Below, piece after piece: positions 33,534-43,138 of a stretch of DNA of 64,000 nucleotides. This stretch comes from Firmicutes bacterium HGW-Firmicutes-9 (GTDB lineage: Bacteria; Bacillota; Clostridia; Christensenellales; CAG-138): contig PGZM01000003.1 of assembly GCA_002841395.1 (NCBI GenBank), forward strand, positions 62,001-126,000. Reading direction: 5' to 3'. Position numbers and translations under genes: made by a program. Every line of letters begins with the position of its first letter. Position 1 is the first letter of the stretch. Under the pieces are notes generated by a model, which saw only the letters and a program-made list of their open reading frames with translations, had not been told where the DNA came from and searched no databases.

Positions 33534-35540
33534 TTACCGTACTTTCAGGCCGCTTTCCATCTCCGCCAGTGTCGTCAGCGCGGAGAGGTTTTCGTCGGCC
33601 GCGTCGGATGCGCAGAGGATCATGCCGTGACTCTCTACGCCGCAGAGGGTGACGGGCTTGAGGTTTGCGACCAGCACGACCGTCTTGCCGACGAGATCGT
33701 CCGGCGTATACCACTGCTTGATGCCGGAGACGACGGTGCGCGTTTCCGCGCCGACTTCGACCGTCAGCTTGAGCAGCTTCTTGCTCTTTTTGATCTCTTC
33801 GCAGGCCACAACCTTGGCAAGCCGCAGGTCGATTTTCGCGAAGTCGTCATACTCAATCTCCGCCGGGGCTTCGTCGTCGCCGTGTCCGTGTTTTGCGGGC
33901 GCGGCAGGCGCTGCTTCCGCTGCGGGTGCGGGTTCCGTTGCGGGTGTGGCCGCTGCTTTGGCTTTGTCCGCCTCCGCCGCGAAATAGGCAAGCTCTGCTT
34001 CCACGTCGATGCGCGGGAAAAGCGCTTCGCCTTTGTGCACCTGCGAACCCGGGACGCTGCCGCCCCATGCGACGGCATTCAGAGAAGCCTGTGCGGGTGC
34101 GGTGCCGAGCTGGACAAACATCTTTGCGGGTGTGCTCGTGAGGAACGGCGTGAGCAGAACCGCGACGATGCGCAGGCTCTCCGCGAGGTTGTACAGCACG
34201 GTCTTGAGCCGCTCCTGACCCGCTTCACTCTTGGCGAGCGTCCAGGGTGCGGTCACGTCGATGTATTTGTTGCAGGCGCCCACGAGCTTCCAGATCTCCG
34301 CAAGTGCGTCGGGGATGTGCAGCTCGTTCATGAGCACATCCACCTTTGCGGGCAGCTCGCTTGCAAGCGCGATCAGCGCCGCGTCCTCATCCGCAGTAAC
34401 TGCGGGAGCGGGCAGCGCGCCGCCAAAGTATTTGTCGATCATCGCGACCGTGCGGCTGAGTAGGTTGCCGAGATCGTTTGCAAGGTCGGTGTTGATGCGC
34501 GCAATCAGCGCCTCGTTGGAGAACGTGCCATCCGAGCCGAACGGCACTTCGCGCAGGAGGAAATAGCGGATCGCGTCCACGCCGTAGCGCGCGCAGAGCG
34601 CAACGGGATCGACCACGTTGCCCTTGGATTTACTCATCTTGCCGCCGTCGAGCACGAGCCAGCCGTGACCGAACACCTGCTTGGGCAGCGGCTCGCCGAG
34701 CGCCATGAGCATGATCGGCCAGATGATGGTGTGGAAACGTACAATCTCTTTGCCGACGATATGGACATCCGCCGGCCAGAATTTTTTGTAGAGAGAATCG
34801 TCCTCGCTGCCCCAGCCAAGCGCGGTGATGTAGTTAGAAAGCGCATCAAGCCAGACGTAGACCACGTGCTTGCTGTCGAAATCGACGGGAATGCCCCATG
34901 TAAAGCTCGTGCGGCTCACGCAGAGGTCTTCCAAACCCGGCAAGAGGAAATTTTGCAGCATCTCGTTGGTGCGGCTGTTGGGTTGAATGAACGTCGGGTT
35001 GTCCTTGATGTACTGAATCAGGCGATCGGCATACTTCGAAAGACGGAAGAAATAGCTTTCCTCTTCGACCAGCTCGACGGGGCCGCCGCAATCCGGGCAT
35101 ACGCCGCCAGCTTCCTTGACCTGACGATCAAGCCAGAAGCTTTCGCACGGGGTGCAGTAGAAGCCCGTATATTTCGATTTATAGATGTCGCCCTGATCGT
35201 AGAGCTTCTTAAACATCTTCTGCACGGCCTTGACGTGATAGTCGTCGGTCGTGCGGATGAACCCATCGTACGAAATGTCCAGCAGCTTCCAGAGATCCTT
35301 AAAGCCCGCGACGATCTTGTCCACATATTCCTGCGGGGTCACGCCTTCGGCCTTGGCCTTGCGCTCGATCTTCTGGCCGTGCTCGTCCGAACCGGTCAGA
35401 AAATACGTCTCGTCGCCGCGCTGGCGGTGATAGCGCGCGATAGCGTCTGTCGCGACGGTGCTGTAAGCGTGGCCGATGTGCAGGCTCGCGCTGGGGTAAT
35501 AGATCGGGGTGGTGATGTAAAACGTCTTCTTGTCTGCCAT
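33534..35540 (-). CDS. metG: Methionyl-tRNA synthetase
   Basis: A 668-residue class I synthetase that charges tRNA-Met. The catalytic motifs are ASLHIGHAYS (HIGH) and KMSKSKGNV (KMSKS). A zinc knuckle CTPCESFW..CPDCGG lies between them. The anticodon-binding helical domain follows, then an Ala/Pro-rich linker (about residues 535-565) and a C-terminal OB-fold tRNA-binding domain (KIDLRLAKVVACEEIKKSKK). The ATG at 35540 has GGAGGGC upstream; the extension to 35591 would run into the T-box leader. Expression is controlled by the T-box. Confidence 0.97.
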   Translation of the reverse strand: MADKKTFYITTPIYYPSASLHIGHAYSTVATDAIARYHRQRGDETYFLTGSDEHGQKIERKAKAEGVTPQEYVDKIVAGFKDLWKLLDISYDGFIRTTDDYHVKAVQKMFKKLYDQGDIYKSKYTGFYCTPCESFWLDRQVKEAGGVCPDCGGPVELVEEESYFFRLSKYADRLIQYIKDNPTFIQPNSRTNEMLQNFLLPGLEDLCVSRTSFTWGIPVDFDSKHVVYVWLDALSNYITALGWGSEDDSLYKKFWPADVHIVGKEIVRFHTIIWPIMLMALGEPLPKQVFGHGWLVLDGGKMSKSKGNVVDPVALCARYGVDAIRYFLLREVPFGSDGTFSNEALIARINTDLANDLGNLLSRTVAMIDKYFGGALPAPAVTADEDAALIALASELPAKVDVLMNELHIPDALAEIWKLVGACNKYIDVTAPWTLAKSEAGQERLKTVLYNLAESLRIVAVLLTPFLTSTPAKMFVQLGTAPAQASLNAVAWGGSVPGSQVHKGEALFPRIDVEAELAYFAAEADKAKAAATPATEPAPAAEAAPAAPAKHGHGDDEAPAEIEYDDFAKIDLRLAKVVACEEIKKSKKLLKLTVEVGAETRTVVSGIKQWYTPDDLVGKTVVLVANLKPVTLCGVESHGMILCASDAADENLSALTTLAEMESGLKVR

Positions 35541-35567
35541 GTCTGTGCCCTCCAAACAAATCTTCAA

Positions 35568-35828
35568 AATAAAAAAGCATGCCGCCCGCATGTAAGGACG
35601 GCACGCGAAAAAGCGAACCGGATAACCACCTTACTTCCCCGTTCAGGAGGGGGCATAAGTTTCCGCTGTATCGGGCGGAGACCCGCCGCGGCTGAGGCAA
35701 ATGAAGCGTTCACCGCGAGGAGCTCGGGAGCCATGTTCACAAAGCGCGCGATTTCGGGCTTTCACCTGACCCCGAATCTCTCTTCAAACGCGCAACGATG
35801 CTACTCTTTCCGTCGTTGCTCATATCGT
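35568..35828 (-). promoter_or_regulatory. Methionine T-box riboswitch leader of metG
   Basis: Read on the minus strand, a stem I base with an AGAGTAGC motif (35793-35820) and AGAGAG followed by GGGTCAGGTGAAAGCCC precede the specifier region. There GTGAAC is followed by ATG (35734-35732), matching Met. The T-box sequence AAGTAAGGTGGTTATCCGG lies at 35637-35619. It is followed by a terminator, GCGTGCCGTCC paired with GGGCGGCATGC (35606-35577), and a T6 run (35576-35571). Uncharged tRNA-Met should favour the antiterminator. Confidence 0.88.
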
Positions 35829-35834
35829 TCAAAT

Positions 35835-35864
35835 AGCGTATCACCAACAATGTGCTGTTGTCAA
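35835..35864 (-). promoter_or_regulatory. metG promoter
   Basis: On the minus strand TTGACA (35864-35859), an 18-base spacer and TACGCT (35840-35835) with an extended TG. The predicted start falls just upstream of the T-box stem I. Confidence 0.7.
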
Positions 35865-35886
35865 GAGCGCGTGATCGTGCTAATAT
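35858..35886 (+). promoter_or_regulatory. pth-mfd promoter
   Basis: TTGTCA (35858-35863), a 17-base spacer and TAATAT (35881-35886). The -35 box overlaps that of the divergent metG promoter almost exactly. Confidence 0.6.
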
Positions 35887-35919
35887 AGGTTGGATTTCTA
35901 CTTTTTAAGCGGGGTATTT

Positions 35920-36504
35920 ATGTTCGTCGTCGCAGGACTCGGCAATCCGGGATTACTCTATAAGCGCACGCGCCACAACGCGGGCTTTCAAGCGCTGGAC
36001 GTATTGGCGCAGGAGCTCTGCATCAAGGTCAGCAAGCGCGGTTTTTCCGGCGAATACGGCGAGGGAAGCTACAACGGCGAGCGCGTGGTGCTGGTCAAGC
36101 CCACGACGTATATGAACCTTTCCGGCGACTGCATTCAGGCGGTGATGCATTTCTATAAGTGCCCCATTGAGAACCTGATCGTGCTCTACGACGATATCGA
36201 TCTGCCGGTGGGATACCTGCGCATCCGCGACAAGGGCAGCGCCGGCACGCACAACGGCATGCGCTCCATCATCGGAACGCTCGGCAAAGACAATTTCCCG
36301 CGCGTGCGCATCGGCGTAGGAGGTCACAACGGCGGCGATTTGAGAAAGCACGTGCTCGGAAAACCCAGCAAGGACGACCAGAGCCAGCTTGCATCCGCGT
36401 TTGCGGATGCGGCAAAGGCGGTTCGCATGATTATCGAAGGAAAGCTGCCGCAGGCACAGGCCGAATTCAACAAACGACACATCGGCGGGACAAAGACGGA
36501 GTAA
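35920..36504 (+). CDS. pth: Peptidyl-tRNA hydrolase
   Basis: A 194-residue enzyme that releases peptide from prematurely dropped peptidyl-tRNA. VVAGLGNPGLLYKRTRHNAG includes the catalytic His, TTYMNLSG the substrate-contacting Asn, and YDDIDLPVGYLRIRDKGSAG the conserved Asp and Gly segment. The ATG at 35920 has GCGGGG just upstream; an extension of 10 residues (from 35890) is not supported by the family. It is followed after 45 bases by mfd, the usual pth-mfd arrangement in Bacillota. Confidence 0.96.
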   Translation: MFVVAGLGNPGLLYKRTRHNAGFQALDVLAQELCIKVSKRGFSGEYGEGSYNGERVVLVKPTTYMNLSGDCIQAVMHFYKCPIENLIVLYDDIDLPVGYLRIRDKGSAGTHNGMRSIIGTLGKDNFPRVRIGVGGHNGGDLRKHVLGKPSKDDQSQLASAFADAAKAVRMIIEGKLPQAQAEFNKRHIGGTKTE

Positions 36505-36549
36505 ACACCCGTCCGCGCCCCGACCAAAGATAACACGAACGGGGGACGC

Positions 36550-39500
36550 TTGACGCCAGGCATGGACTACAACCCAATATTGAATCTTCTCGATTCCGCG
36601 ACGGATTTCCAGCGCATGCGTTTGGCGCTGGAGGGGGGCAAAGGCCCGGTCGCGGCGTTTGGCGTTGCCGCAAACGCAAAGGCGCATCTCAGCGCCTCTC
36701 TTGCACGCACCCGCCAGGTGCTGTTTGTGACCGCGACAGATGTTTCCGCGGCGCAGCTGCACGAAGCAGCAAGGCTCTTCGGCGCGCGCGCCGAGCTGTT
36801 TTTGCCGCGCGAGACGCCGCTGGTCTATGTGCACGCGGCATCGGGCGAAAACAGAAGCGCACGTATCTCCACCCTTAGCACCCTGCTCGACGGTGAGCCT
36901 TGCGTGGTTGCGGCGAGCGCCGCAGCGCTCATGCAGGCGTTGGCGCCCAAGGGAGCGTTTGCCGCGAGTCAAATTACGATCTCTGTCGGAGACACGCTGG
37001 AACCCAGAACGCTCGTCGAGCGGCTGGTTTCCGCGGGCTACGAGCGCGTAGAGATGGTCGAAGGGCGCGGACAGTGCGCCGCGCGCGGCGATCTTGTGGA
37101 CGTATTTGCGCCGGGCGAGGAATATCCCGTCCGCATCGAGTTTTTCGGCGACGAGATCGACCAGATGCGCACATTCGACGCGGTATCCCAGCGGAGCGTC
37201 GAGCAAACGCAGCGTGTCGTGATTCGTCCTGCGCTGGAGACGCCGCAGCCGCGGGAACTCACGCAAAAAGCACTCAAGCGCATTGCGGGACGCGCGGGAT
37301 TGAGCGATCAGGAAGACGCATGGAGCGAAGGCATCGCAAGCGTCGGCGGCGACGTGCTGCTTCCGCTTCTTTATAAGAAGACGGATACGCTGCTCGACTA
37401 TCTGCGCGAAGATACGATTTTGATCGTGGACGAAGCGCTGCTCATCGACGAAGCGCTGCGCACGGAGCAGATGCGCTTTGCTGAAACCGTCAAGGCCATG
37501 CTGGAGCGGGACGAAGGCGTGCCGGAACAGGGCGCGCTGGAGCGCAGCGCGAACGAGACGCTGGAGCGATTACACACAAGCCGAACAGCGTTGTTCTACG
37601 CGCTCTCGCGCACGCATCCGCAGTTTTCGCCGCGCGAGATCGTCAATCTCGAATCCCGCGGTGCGCCGCAATTCATGGGCGCGTTCGACGAGATCGCACG
37701 TGAGATCAAGCGCCTCAACGAACGAGGCGAGAAGACGATCATCTACGCGGGCGAGCAGACGGAAGAGCTGCTGCACAACCTCGTAGACTATGATGCAACC
37801 GCAATCGCGATGAACGAACTTCCGGCAGAGCTGCCGGCAGGCAAGACGCTTGTTCTGCCGGGTCAGCTTGCGCGCGGATTCTCCTATCCGCAATATAAAC
37901 TGAATATCTTCACCGAATACGAGGTCACGGGTCGCACCGAGCGATCTGTGAAAAAGAGCAGAACGAAGAAACACCTCTCGTTCTCCGAGCTGTCGGTGGG
38001 CGATTATATCGTGCACGAAGCGCACGGTATCGGCCGCTTTGTCAAGGTCGAGCCGCTGACGGTGCAGGGCAACACGAAGGACTATCTCTTAATTGAATAC
38101 CGTGGCGGAGACAGGCTCTATATCCCGACCGATCAACTCGACCGTGTGCAGAAATATGTCGGCGGCGGTGAGGAGGAGACAGGCCCGCAGCTGAGCAAGC
38201 TCGGCGGCGCGGAATGGACGAATCGCGTCAACAAAGCTAAGAGCGCGGCGAAAAAGCTCGCGTTCGATCTTGCGGCGCTGTATGCCGAACGTGCGAGCGC
38301 GAAGGGATTTGCGTTCTCCAAGGATACCGCGTGGCAGCGAACGTTTGAGGAACGGTTTCCCTATGAACTCACGCCGGATCAGAAGCAGAGCATGGAGGAG
38401 ATCAAGGCGGACATGGAGCAGGTGCGTCCGATGGATCGGCTTCTCTGCGGTGACGTCGGTTACGGCAAGACCGAGCTAGCGATGCGCGCTGTATTTAAAG
38501 CGGTGCAGGACGGAAAGCAGGCGGCAATCCTCGTCCCAACTACGATCCTCGCGCAGCAGCACTACAACACGATGTGCTCGCGCTTTGCCGATTTCCCGGT
38601 GAAGATCGCGGCGCTTTCCCGCTTCCAGACGCCGAAGGAGCGTGAAGCGGTCAAGGAAGGCCTTGCAAAAGGACAGATCGACGTGGTCGTCGGTACGCAC
38701 GCGCTGCTGGCAAAAGACGTGAAATATAAGGCGATCGGCCTGCTCGTCATCGACGAAGAACACCGTTTCGGCGTCAACCACAAAGAGCAGATCAAGGCGA
38801 TGAAGAAAACGGTCGATGTGCTGACGCTGACGGCGACACCGATTCCGCGGACGCTGAATCTATCCATGACGGGCATTCGCGACATCAGCGTCATCGAGAC
38901 CCCGCCGGAGGCGCGCTATCCCGTACAGACATACGTGCTGGAGCATTCCGACGCGTTGGTCAAAGACGCGCTCAGTCGCGAGATCGCGCGGAAGGGTCAG
39001 GCGTATGTCGTCTCCAACCGCGTCATCAGCATGGAGCAGACGATGCGGAAGCTGGAGGAGCTTGTCCCTGAGGCGCGGATTACCATCGCGCACGGTCAGA
39101 TGGGCGAAAACCAGCTGGAAAACGCAATGCTCGACTTCTTGGAGCAGCGATATGATATCCTGCTCTGCTCTACGATCATCGAAAGCGGGCTCGACATCGG
39201 CAACGCCAACACCATGATCGTGCTGGAGGCGGACAAGATGGGTCTTGCACAGCTCTATCAGCTGCGCGGCAGAGTCGGGCGATCCAACCGCATCGGATAC
39301 GCGTATTTTACGGTGCAGACCGGCCGCGTGATGAACGAAAAAGCGGCAAAGCGGCTCATGGCGATTCGTGAGTTCACGCAGTTCGGCGCGGGATTCCAGC
39401 TGGCGATGCGCGATCTGGAGATTCGCGGCGCGGGCTCACTCCTCGGCGCGGAGCAGCACGGCCACATCACCGACGTCGGCTACGAGTACTATGTCAAACT

Positions 39501-40014
39501 CATCCGCAGGGCTGTGGACGAGCAGCAGGGGAAAGCACTGGAAGCCGTCACCGAGACCAGCGTGGATATACCGATCGACGCACACATTCCGCACGATTAT
39601 GTGCCGAGCGAGCTCATGCGCCTCAAAGCCTACCGCAGGATTGCGGAGATCGACGGCGCGGAGAGCATGATGGACGTGACGGAAGAGTTTATCGACCGCT
39701 ATGGCGAGCCGCCGGAGAGCGTCACAAACCTCATGCGCATATCCGAAGTCAAGGCATATGCCTCCCGCGCGTTTATCGAGAGCGTGACCGTGCGCGAAGG
39801 CGAAGCGCGTCTGCGCTTCTCGGAGCAGGCAAAGCTCGACGGAGGCAAGCTGATTGCCGCTGTTTCCGGTTTTGAGGGCGCGAGATTGATCGCGAGTGAC
39901 CCGCCCGCGATTGAAATAAGGCAGAAAAACGCCAGCGCAGAGGCAATCACAGGCAAACTGCCACAATTCCTTTACACAATTGTTCGTTGCGTAGACACCG
40001 ACGCGGGCATATAA
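36550..40014 (+). CDS. mfd: Transcription-repair coupling factor Mfd
   Basis: A 1154-residue ATP-dependent DNA translocase that removes stalled RNA polymerase at lesions and recruits UvrA. An N-terminal UvrB-like module spans about residues 1-350, the RNA-polymerase-interacting CarD-like domain is at VGDYIVHEAHGIGRFVKVEP (about 480), and the RecG-like motor shows Walker A GDVGYGKTELAMRAV, Walker B VIDEEHRFG and motif VI LRGRVGRSNRIGYAY. The C-terminal domain follows. The start is TTG with GGGGGA about 4 bases upstream; an ATG four codons later is an alternative. It is co-oriented with pth. Confidence 0.96.
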   Translation: MTPGMDYNPILNLLDSATDFQRMRLALEGGKGPVAAFGVAANAKAHLSASLARTRQVLFVTATDVSAAQLHEAARLFGARAELFLPRETPLVYVHAASGENRSARISTLSTLLDGEPCVVAASAAALMQALAPKGAFAASQITISVGDTLEPRTLVERLVSAGYERVEMVEGRGQCAARGDLVDVFAPGEEYPVRIEFFGDEIDQMRTFDAVSQRSVEQTQRVVIRPALETPQPRELTQKALKRIAGRAGLSDQEDAWSEGIASVGGDVLLPLLYKKTDTLLDYLREDTILIVDEALLIDEALRTEQMRFAETVKAMLERDEGVPEQGALERSANETLERLHTSRTALFYALSRTHPQFSPREIVNLESRGAPQFMGAFDEIAREIKRLNERGEKTIIYAGEQTEELLHNLVDYDATAIAMNELPAELPAGKTLVLPGQLARGFSYPQYKLNIFTEYEVTGRTERSVKKSRTKKHLSFSELSVGDYIVHEAHGIGRFVKVEPLTVQGNTKDYLLIEYRGGDRLYIPTDQLDRVQKYVGGGEEETGPQLSKLGGAEWTNRVNKAKSAAKKLAFDLAALYAERASAKGFAFSKDTAWQRTFEERFPYELTPDQKQSMEEIKADMEQVRPMDRLLCGDVGYGKTELAMRAVFKAVQDGKQAAILVPTTILAQQHYNTMCSRFADFPVKIAALSRFQTPKEREAVKEGLAKGQIDVVVGTHALLAKDVKYKAIGLLVIDEEHRFGVNHKEQIKAMKKTVDVLTLTATPIPRTLNLSMTGIRDISVIETPPEARYPVQTYVLEHSDALVKDALSREIARKGQAYVVSNRVISMEQTMRKLEELVPEARITIAHGQMGENQLENAMLDFLEQRYDILLCSTIIESGLDIGNANTMIVLEADKMGLAQLYQLRGRVGRSNRIGYAYFTVQTGRVMNEKAAKRLMAIREFTQFGAGFQLAMRDLEIRGAGSLLGAEQHGHITDVGYEYYVKLIRRAVDEQQGKALEAVTETSVDIPIDAHIPHDYVPSELMRLKAYRRIAEIDGAESMMDVTEEFIDRYGEPPESVTNLMRISEVKAYASRAFIESVTVREGEARLRFSEQAKLDGGKLIAAVSGFEGARLIASDPPAIEIRQKNASAEAITGKLPQFLYTIVRCVDTDAGI

Positions 40015-40116
40015 TGGACAAAGCGGCGCAATGCAACAGTTTGCGCCAACTGGCAACAAGATTATAGGATCGACCCACTGCGCGGTAGCGCTGAATAAAA
40101 AAGGGAGAAATCAACC

Positions 40117-41571
40117 ATGATGAACAACACCTGGAAAAAAGCGCTTTCCGCGCTGATAGCCGTCGCCCTGACGCTGTCGTTTGCGGCCTGCAGCAAGGGC
40201 GCAAACAATACCACCGCGTCGAACGCAACGGCCTCTGACGCGAGCCGCAGCGAAATCGCCGTCCGCATCGGAAAAGGCGATGAATTCACCGTCACCAAGG
40301 GCGAAGTGGAAGACCAGTACAATGGCATCGTAGCCATGTATCAGCAGTATGGCATGGGCGCGCCGAGCGTGGACGAGGACATCGAAACCATGCAGGACGA
40401 TGTTATCGCGACTCTCGTGGTCGAAGAAATGAAATTGTATCAAGCACAACAGCTTGGCGTTCAACTCTCCGACGAGAAGACTGCCGAAATCGCGAAACAG
40501 GTTGACGAGCAGATGAAGTACTACACGGATATGTTCCGCGATCAGGCAACTGAGGAAGGCGCGGCCGACGTTGATGCGCGTGCACTGGAGATCTTCCAGG
40601 AGCAGCTCGACCTTGGCGGCTTTGAGATGAGCGTCGAAGGATACCGCGACTTCATACTCGGTACGCTTACGGAACAGGCTGTGAAGGACGCGCTGAAAGC
40701 TGAGATCACCAAGGACGTCACCGCGACGGACGAGGAGATCCAGACCTATTTTGACGAGCTGCTAGCCTCGCAGAAGGAAAGCTTTACCGCCTCTCCTGCG
40801 GACTACGGCGCAACAGCAGAAGATTATCAGATGAACGGCGGAGACCCGCTGCTCTACACGCCCGAAGGTTATGTGCGCGTGCGCTCCATCGCCGTCTCTC
40901 CCGCGGGCAATCTCTCTGCGGATTACACGACGCTTACGAACGAGCTGATCGATATTGAAGCGCAGTACGGCGCCGCCGCCCTCAAGGCGCTTGCGGACAA
41001 GTACACGGCAAAAGGCGCGGATGCCTCCGATACGAGCATCAACGTTACCACGGGCGAAATCGAAGGCGCAGCGGCGCTGGTGAGCGATTACATCACGAAG
41101 AAGGCAGCTGCGGACGCGCTGTATGAAGACTACATCAAAGACGCGCGTGAAAAGGCCAATGAAGCGCTTGCTTCTCTGGAAGCCGGCACGAGCTTTGAAG
41201 ACGTGCTCACGAAGTACGGCGAAGACTCGATCTACACCGAGTATCCGACGTTTGTCGAAACCGGCCTTCTGGTGTATGTCGGAGGCGAAGACACCTATTG
41301 GGATGCCGAGCTCGTCAAGGCGATCGGCCTGCTCAAGGACGGCGAACACACCGCGATCATCCAGGTGGACGATATCTTCTATATCCTCCAGCTGGTCGGC
41401 AGCGAAGCCGCGGGCGAAAAGACCCTGACAGACGCATATGACGACGTGAAAGCCGCGGTTATTGCGCAGAACGGCGACAAACTCTGGAACACCCAGCTGG
41501 ATACCTGGCAGGCTGATGATAAAATCGTGACCTATTACGAAGACGTTTACCGCAGCATCGGTAAGCAATAA
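40117..41571 (+). CDS. SurA/PrsA-like peptidyl-prolyl isomerase or foldase lipoprotein
   Basis: A 484-residue extracellular lipoprotein; the lipobox SFAAC places the lipid on Cys25. An N-terminal SurA/TrigN-like helical region includes VTKGEVEDQYNGIVAMYQQY, and a C-terminal segment AREKANEALASLEAGTSFED resembles the start of a parvulin domain. The usual parvulin signature is weak and an insertion of about 100 residues (around 220-330) separates the parts, so isomerase activity is uncertain. AAGGGAGAAA precedes the ATG. It follows mfd after 102 bases and ends at a strong terminator. The likely role is folding of secreted proteins. Confidence 0.8.
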   Translation: MMNNTWKKALSALIAVALTLSFAACSKGANNTTASNATASDASRSEIAVRIGKGDEFTVTKGEVEDQYNGIVAMYQQYGMGAPSVDEDIETMQDDVIATLVVEEMKLYQAQQLGVQLSDEKTAEIAKQVDEQMKYYTDMFRDQATEEGAADVDARALEIFQEQLDLGGFEMSVEGYRDFILGTLTEQAVKDALKAEITKDVTATDEEIQTYFDELLASQKESFTASPADYGATAEDYQMNGGDPLLYTPEGYVRVRSIAVSPAGNLSADYTTLTNELIDIEAQYGAAALKALADKYTAKGADASDTSINVTTGEIEGAAALVSDYITKKAAADALYEDYIKDAREKANEALASLEAGTSFEDVLTKYGEDSIYTEYPTFVETGLLVYVGGEDTYWDAELVKAIGLLKDGEHTAIIQVDDIFYILQLVGSEAAGEKTLTDAYDDVKAAVIAQNGDKLWNTQLDTWQADDKIVTYYEDVYRSIGKQ

Positions 41572-41582
41572 GCCTAGCGCAG

Positions 41583-41613
41583 ACAGGCGGCAGAAATGCC
41601 GCCTGTTTTTTTG
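41583..41613 (+). terminator. Terminator after the foldase-like gene
   Basis: ACAGGCGGCA-GAAA-TGCCGCCTGT followed by T7. Confidence 0.93.
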
Positions 41614-41832
41614 TATAGAGCCTTGCTAGCTGCGAAATGTTGATAATCTTAGCTAAGAAAAGTAGTAGCTTTGAACAACAATCTTGAATTGACAGCAACA
41701 GAATCACAGTAAATTCACTTGTGTTTACAACATGGATTTGCTATATTAAAACAAGAACGAAACTGCCGACGCGCATCCTTGCGTATGGAAACGGCCAGCT
41801 GGTTCAATATCAAGCAGGAGGTGTTGTGTAGA

Positions 41833-41988
41833 ATGAAGTATGAATGCGTTTGCGGTTATGTATATGACCCCGAGGTAGGCGATCCGGATAACGGGGTAGC
41901 CCCGGGCACCGCGTTTGAAGACCTGCCTGAAGATTGGGTTTGCCCCGTCTGTGGTATGGACAAGGAAGCCTTCACGGCAATTGCATAA
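41833..41988 (+). CDS. Rubredoxin
   Basis: A 51-residue iron protein for single-electron transfer, common in anaerobes for oxidative-stress defence. Two CX2C pairs coordinate the iron: [11 protein letters not shown] near the N-terminus and [10 protein letters not shown] near the C-terminus. The ATG at 41833 has AGGAGGTG about 9 bases upstream; the ORF start at 41719 would add 38 unrelated residues. It is a single gene with its own terminator. No partner reductase is nearby. Confidence 0.95.
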   Translation: MKYECVCGYVYDPEVGDPDNGVAPGTAFEDLPEDWVCPVCGMDKEAFTAIA

Positions 41989-42010
41989 CGAGAAGGACAA
42001 ATTCGACATA

Positions 42011-42046
42011 AACAACGCTCCGGCTTGCCGGAGCGTTGTTCTGTTT
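42011..42046. terminator. Terminator after rubredoxin
   Basis: AACAACGCTCCGGC (42011-42024) pairs with GCCGGAGCGTTGTT (42027-42040) around a 2-base loop, 14 perfect pairs. It also faces the convergent binding-protein gene. Confidence 0.88.
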
Positions 42047-42073
42047 CGTATGTGTTGCGGCAATCTTAATTGA

Positions 42074-43138
42074 TTATTTGAACTCCGGCTGCGTGTTTAG
42101 ATAAAGCAGCGTATAGAGCGCGTCCAAACCCTCGATCATGCGTGGGCCAGCGCGCGTGATCAGCGCGGGGTTAAAATAGAAGACCCTACCGTTGGCAATC
42201 GCGTCAACTGTCGACCATTCGCTCCGTGCGAGAATCTCCGCCTTGCCGTGCAGCGCATCGGCCTCCGGGTCGGGCGTCGCGGCCGGGTCCAGCGTAGTTG
42301 TGACGGCATCCGGCAGAGGCTCTTTCTCCGCGGTGAGGATGACATCAGGCGAGCGGCCGACCACCTGATCCTGCGTGACACTGATCAGGCCTTCCTGATC
42401 TTCAAACTCGTTGTGGTAGCCCATCAGCGCGATCATGGAGGAGTAGAACGTCGCCCCGCCGAGGGTGGTCATGCCCTCTTTCAGCGGCGTGAGCTCCAGA
42501 TAGACGGTGTCGTTGTGCTCGGAAACCTTGGTCTGCATTGCACCAACAGCGGTGACAATTTTGGAGACAAGCGCGTTTGCTTCCGAAACATGGTTGGTAA
42601 CTGCGCCAAGCAGCGAGATTGCGCCGTACATGTTGTTGACGTCGGTCACGTTGGTGACGACGATGGCGACGCCGCTTGCGGTCAGCGTATCGACGAGGTC
42701 CGTATCCGCGGCATCCTCCACGCCCATGATGACGAGCTGCGGCTCACGCAGCAGCAGGATATCCGGGTCATTCTTGCCGTTTGCGGTGGCATACGGCAGG
42801 AGATTGACCTCAGCGGGATAGTCGCACGTCAGCGAACGACCGACGACGTTTGGCCCAGCGCCGATAGCAAACAGGATTTCACAGTCAGCCGGATCGAGCA
42901 CGACGATGCGCTCCGGAAACGAGGAGAGGCGCACGGCGTTGCCCATCATGTCCGTGGTGTCGACCGCGTAACCGCTCTCGGTTTGCACCGTTGTGGTCTC
43001 GCTCGGGGTAAAGTCGGATGCGACCGTGGGTGCGCCGTCGTCAACGGGCACGGGCGAGGGCAGCGCGCAGGAGGTCATTGCAAACGCAAGCATGAGTGCT
43101 AGTAAAATCGCGAGCGCGGGTTTGGTTCGATTGGTCAT
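42074..43138 (-). CDS. ABC transporter substrate-binding lipoprotein, Fe3+-siderophore/cobalamin type
   Basis: A 354-residue extracellular binder of the BtuF/FhuD family. The lipobox MTSC puts the lipid on Cys24. The two lobes are marked by AVRLSFPERIVVLDPADCEILFA (split across the fold) and VGRSLTCDYPAEVNLLPYA. A long connecting helix is expected near LVSKIVTAVGAMQTKVSEHN. No permease or ATPase gene lies beside it, so it must use components encoded elsewhere. A promoter on the minus strand (TTGACC, 18 bases, TATACT at 43265-43236) gives a leader of about 100 bases. The ATG at 43138 has AGGA about 10 bases upstream. Confidence 0.86.
   Translation of the reverse strand: MTNRTKPALAILLALMLAFAMTSCALPSPVPVDDGAPTVASDFTPSETTTVQTESGYAVDTTDMMGNAVRLSSFPERIVVLDPADCEILFAIGAGPNVVGRSLTCDYPAEVNLLPYATANGKNDPDILLLREPQLVIMGVEDAADTDLVDTLTASGVAIVVTNVTDVNNMYGAISLLGAVTNHVSEANALVSKIVTAVGAMQTKVSEHNDTVYLELTPLKEGMTTLGGATFYSSMIALMGYHNEFEDQEGLISVTQDQVVGRSPDVILTAEKEPLPDAVTTTLDPAATPDPEADALHGKAEILARSEWSTVDAIANGRVFYFNPALITRAGPRMIEGLDALYTLLYLNTQPEFK

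Noticed and set aside
33021-34463. Long plus-strand ORF of 480 codons
   Set aside because: Shadow of GNAT and metG on the opposite strand; cysteine- and arginine-rich without recognisable fold.
34665-35888. Plus-strand ORF of 407 codons over metG and its leader
   Set aside because: Antisense to metG and the T-box; no homology seen.
35953-37266. Minus-strand ORF of 437 codons over pth and mfd
   Set aside because: Antisense shadow of conserved genes in G+C-rich DNA.
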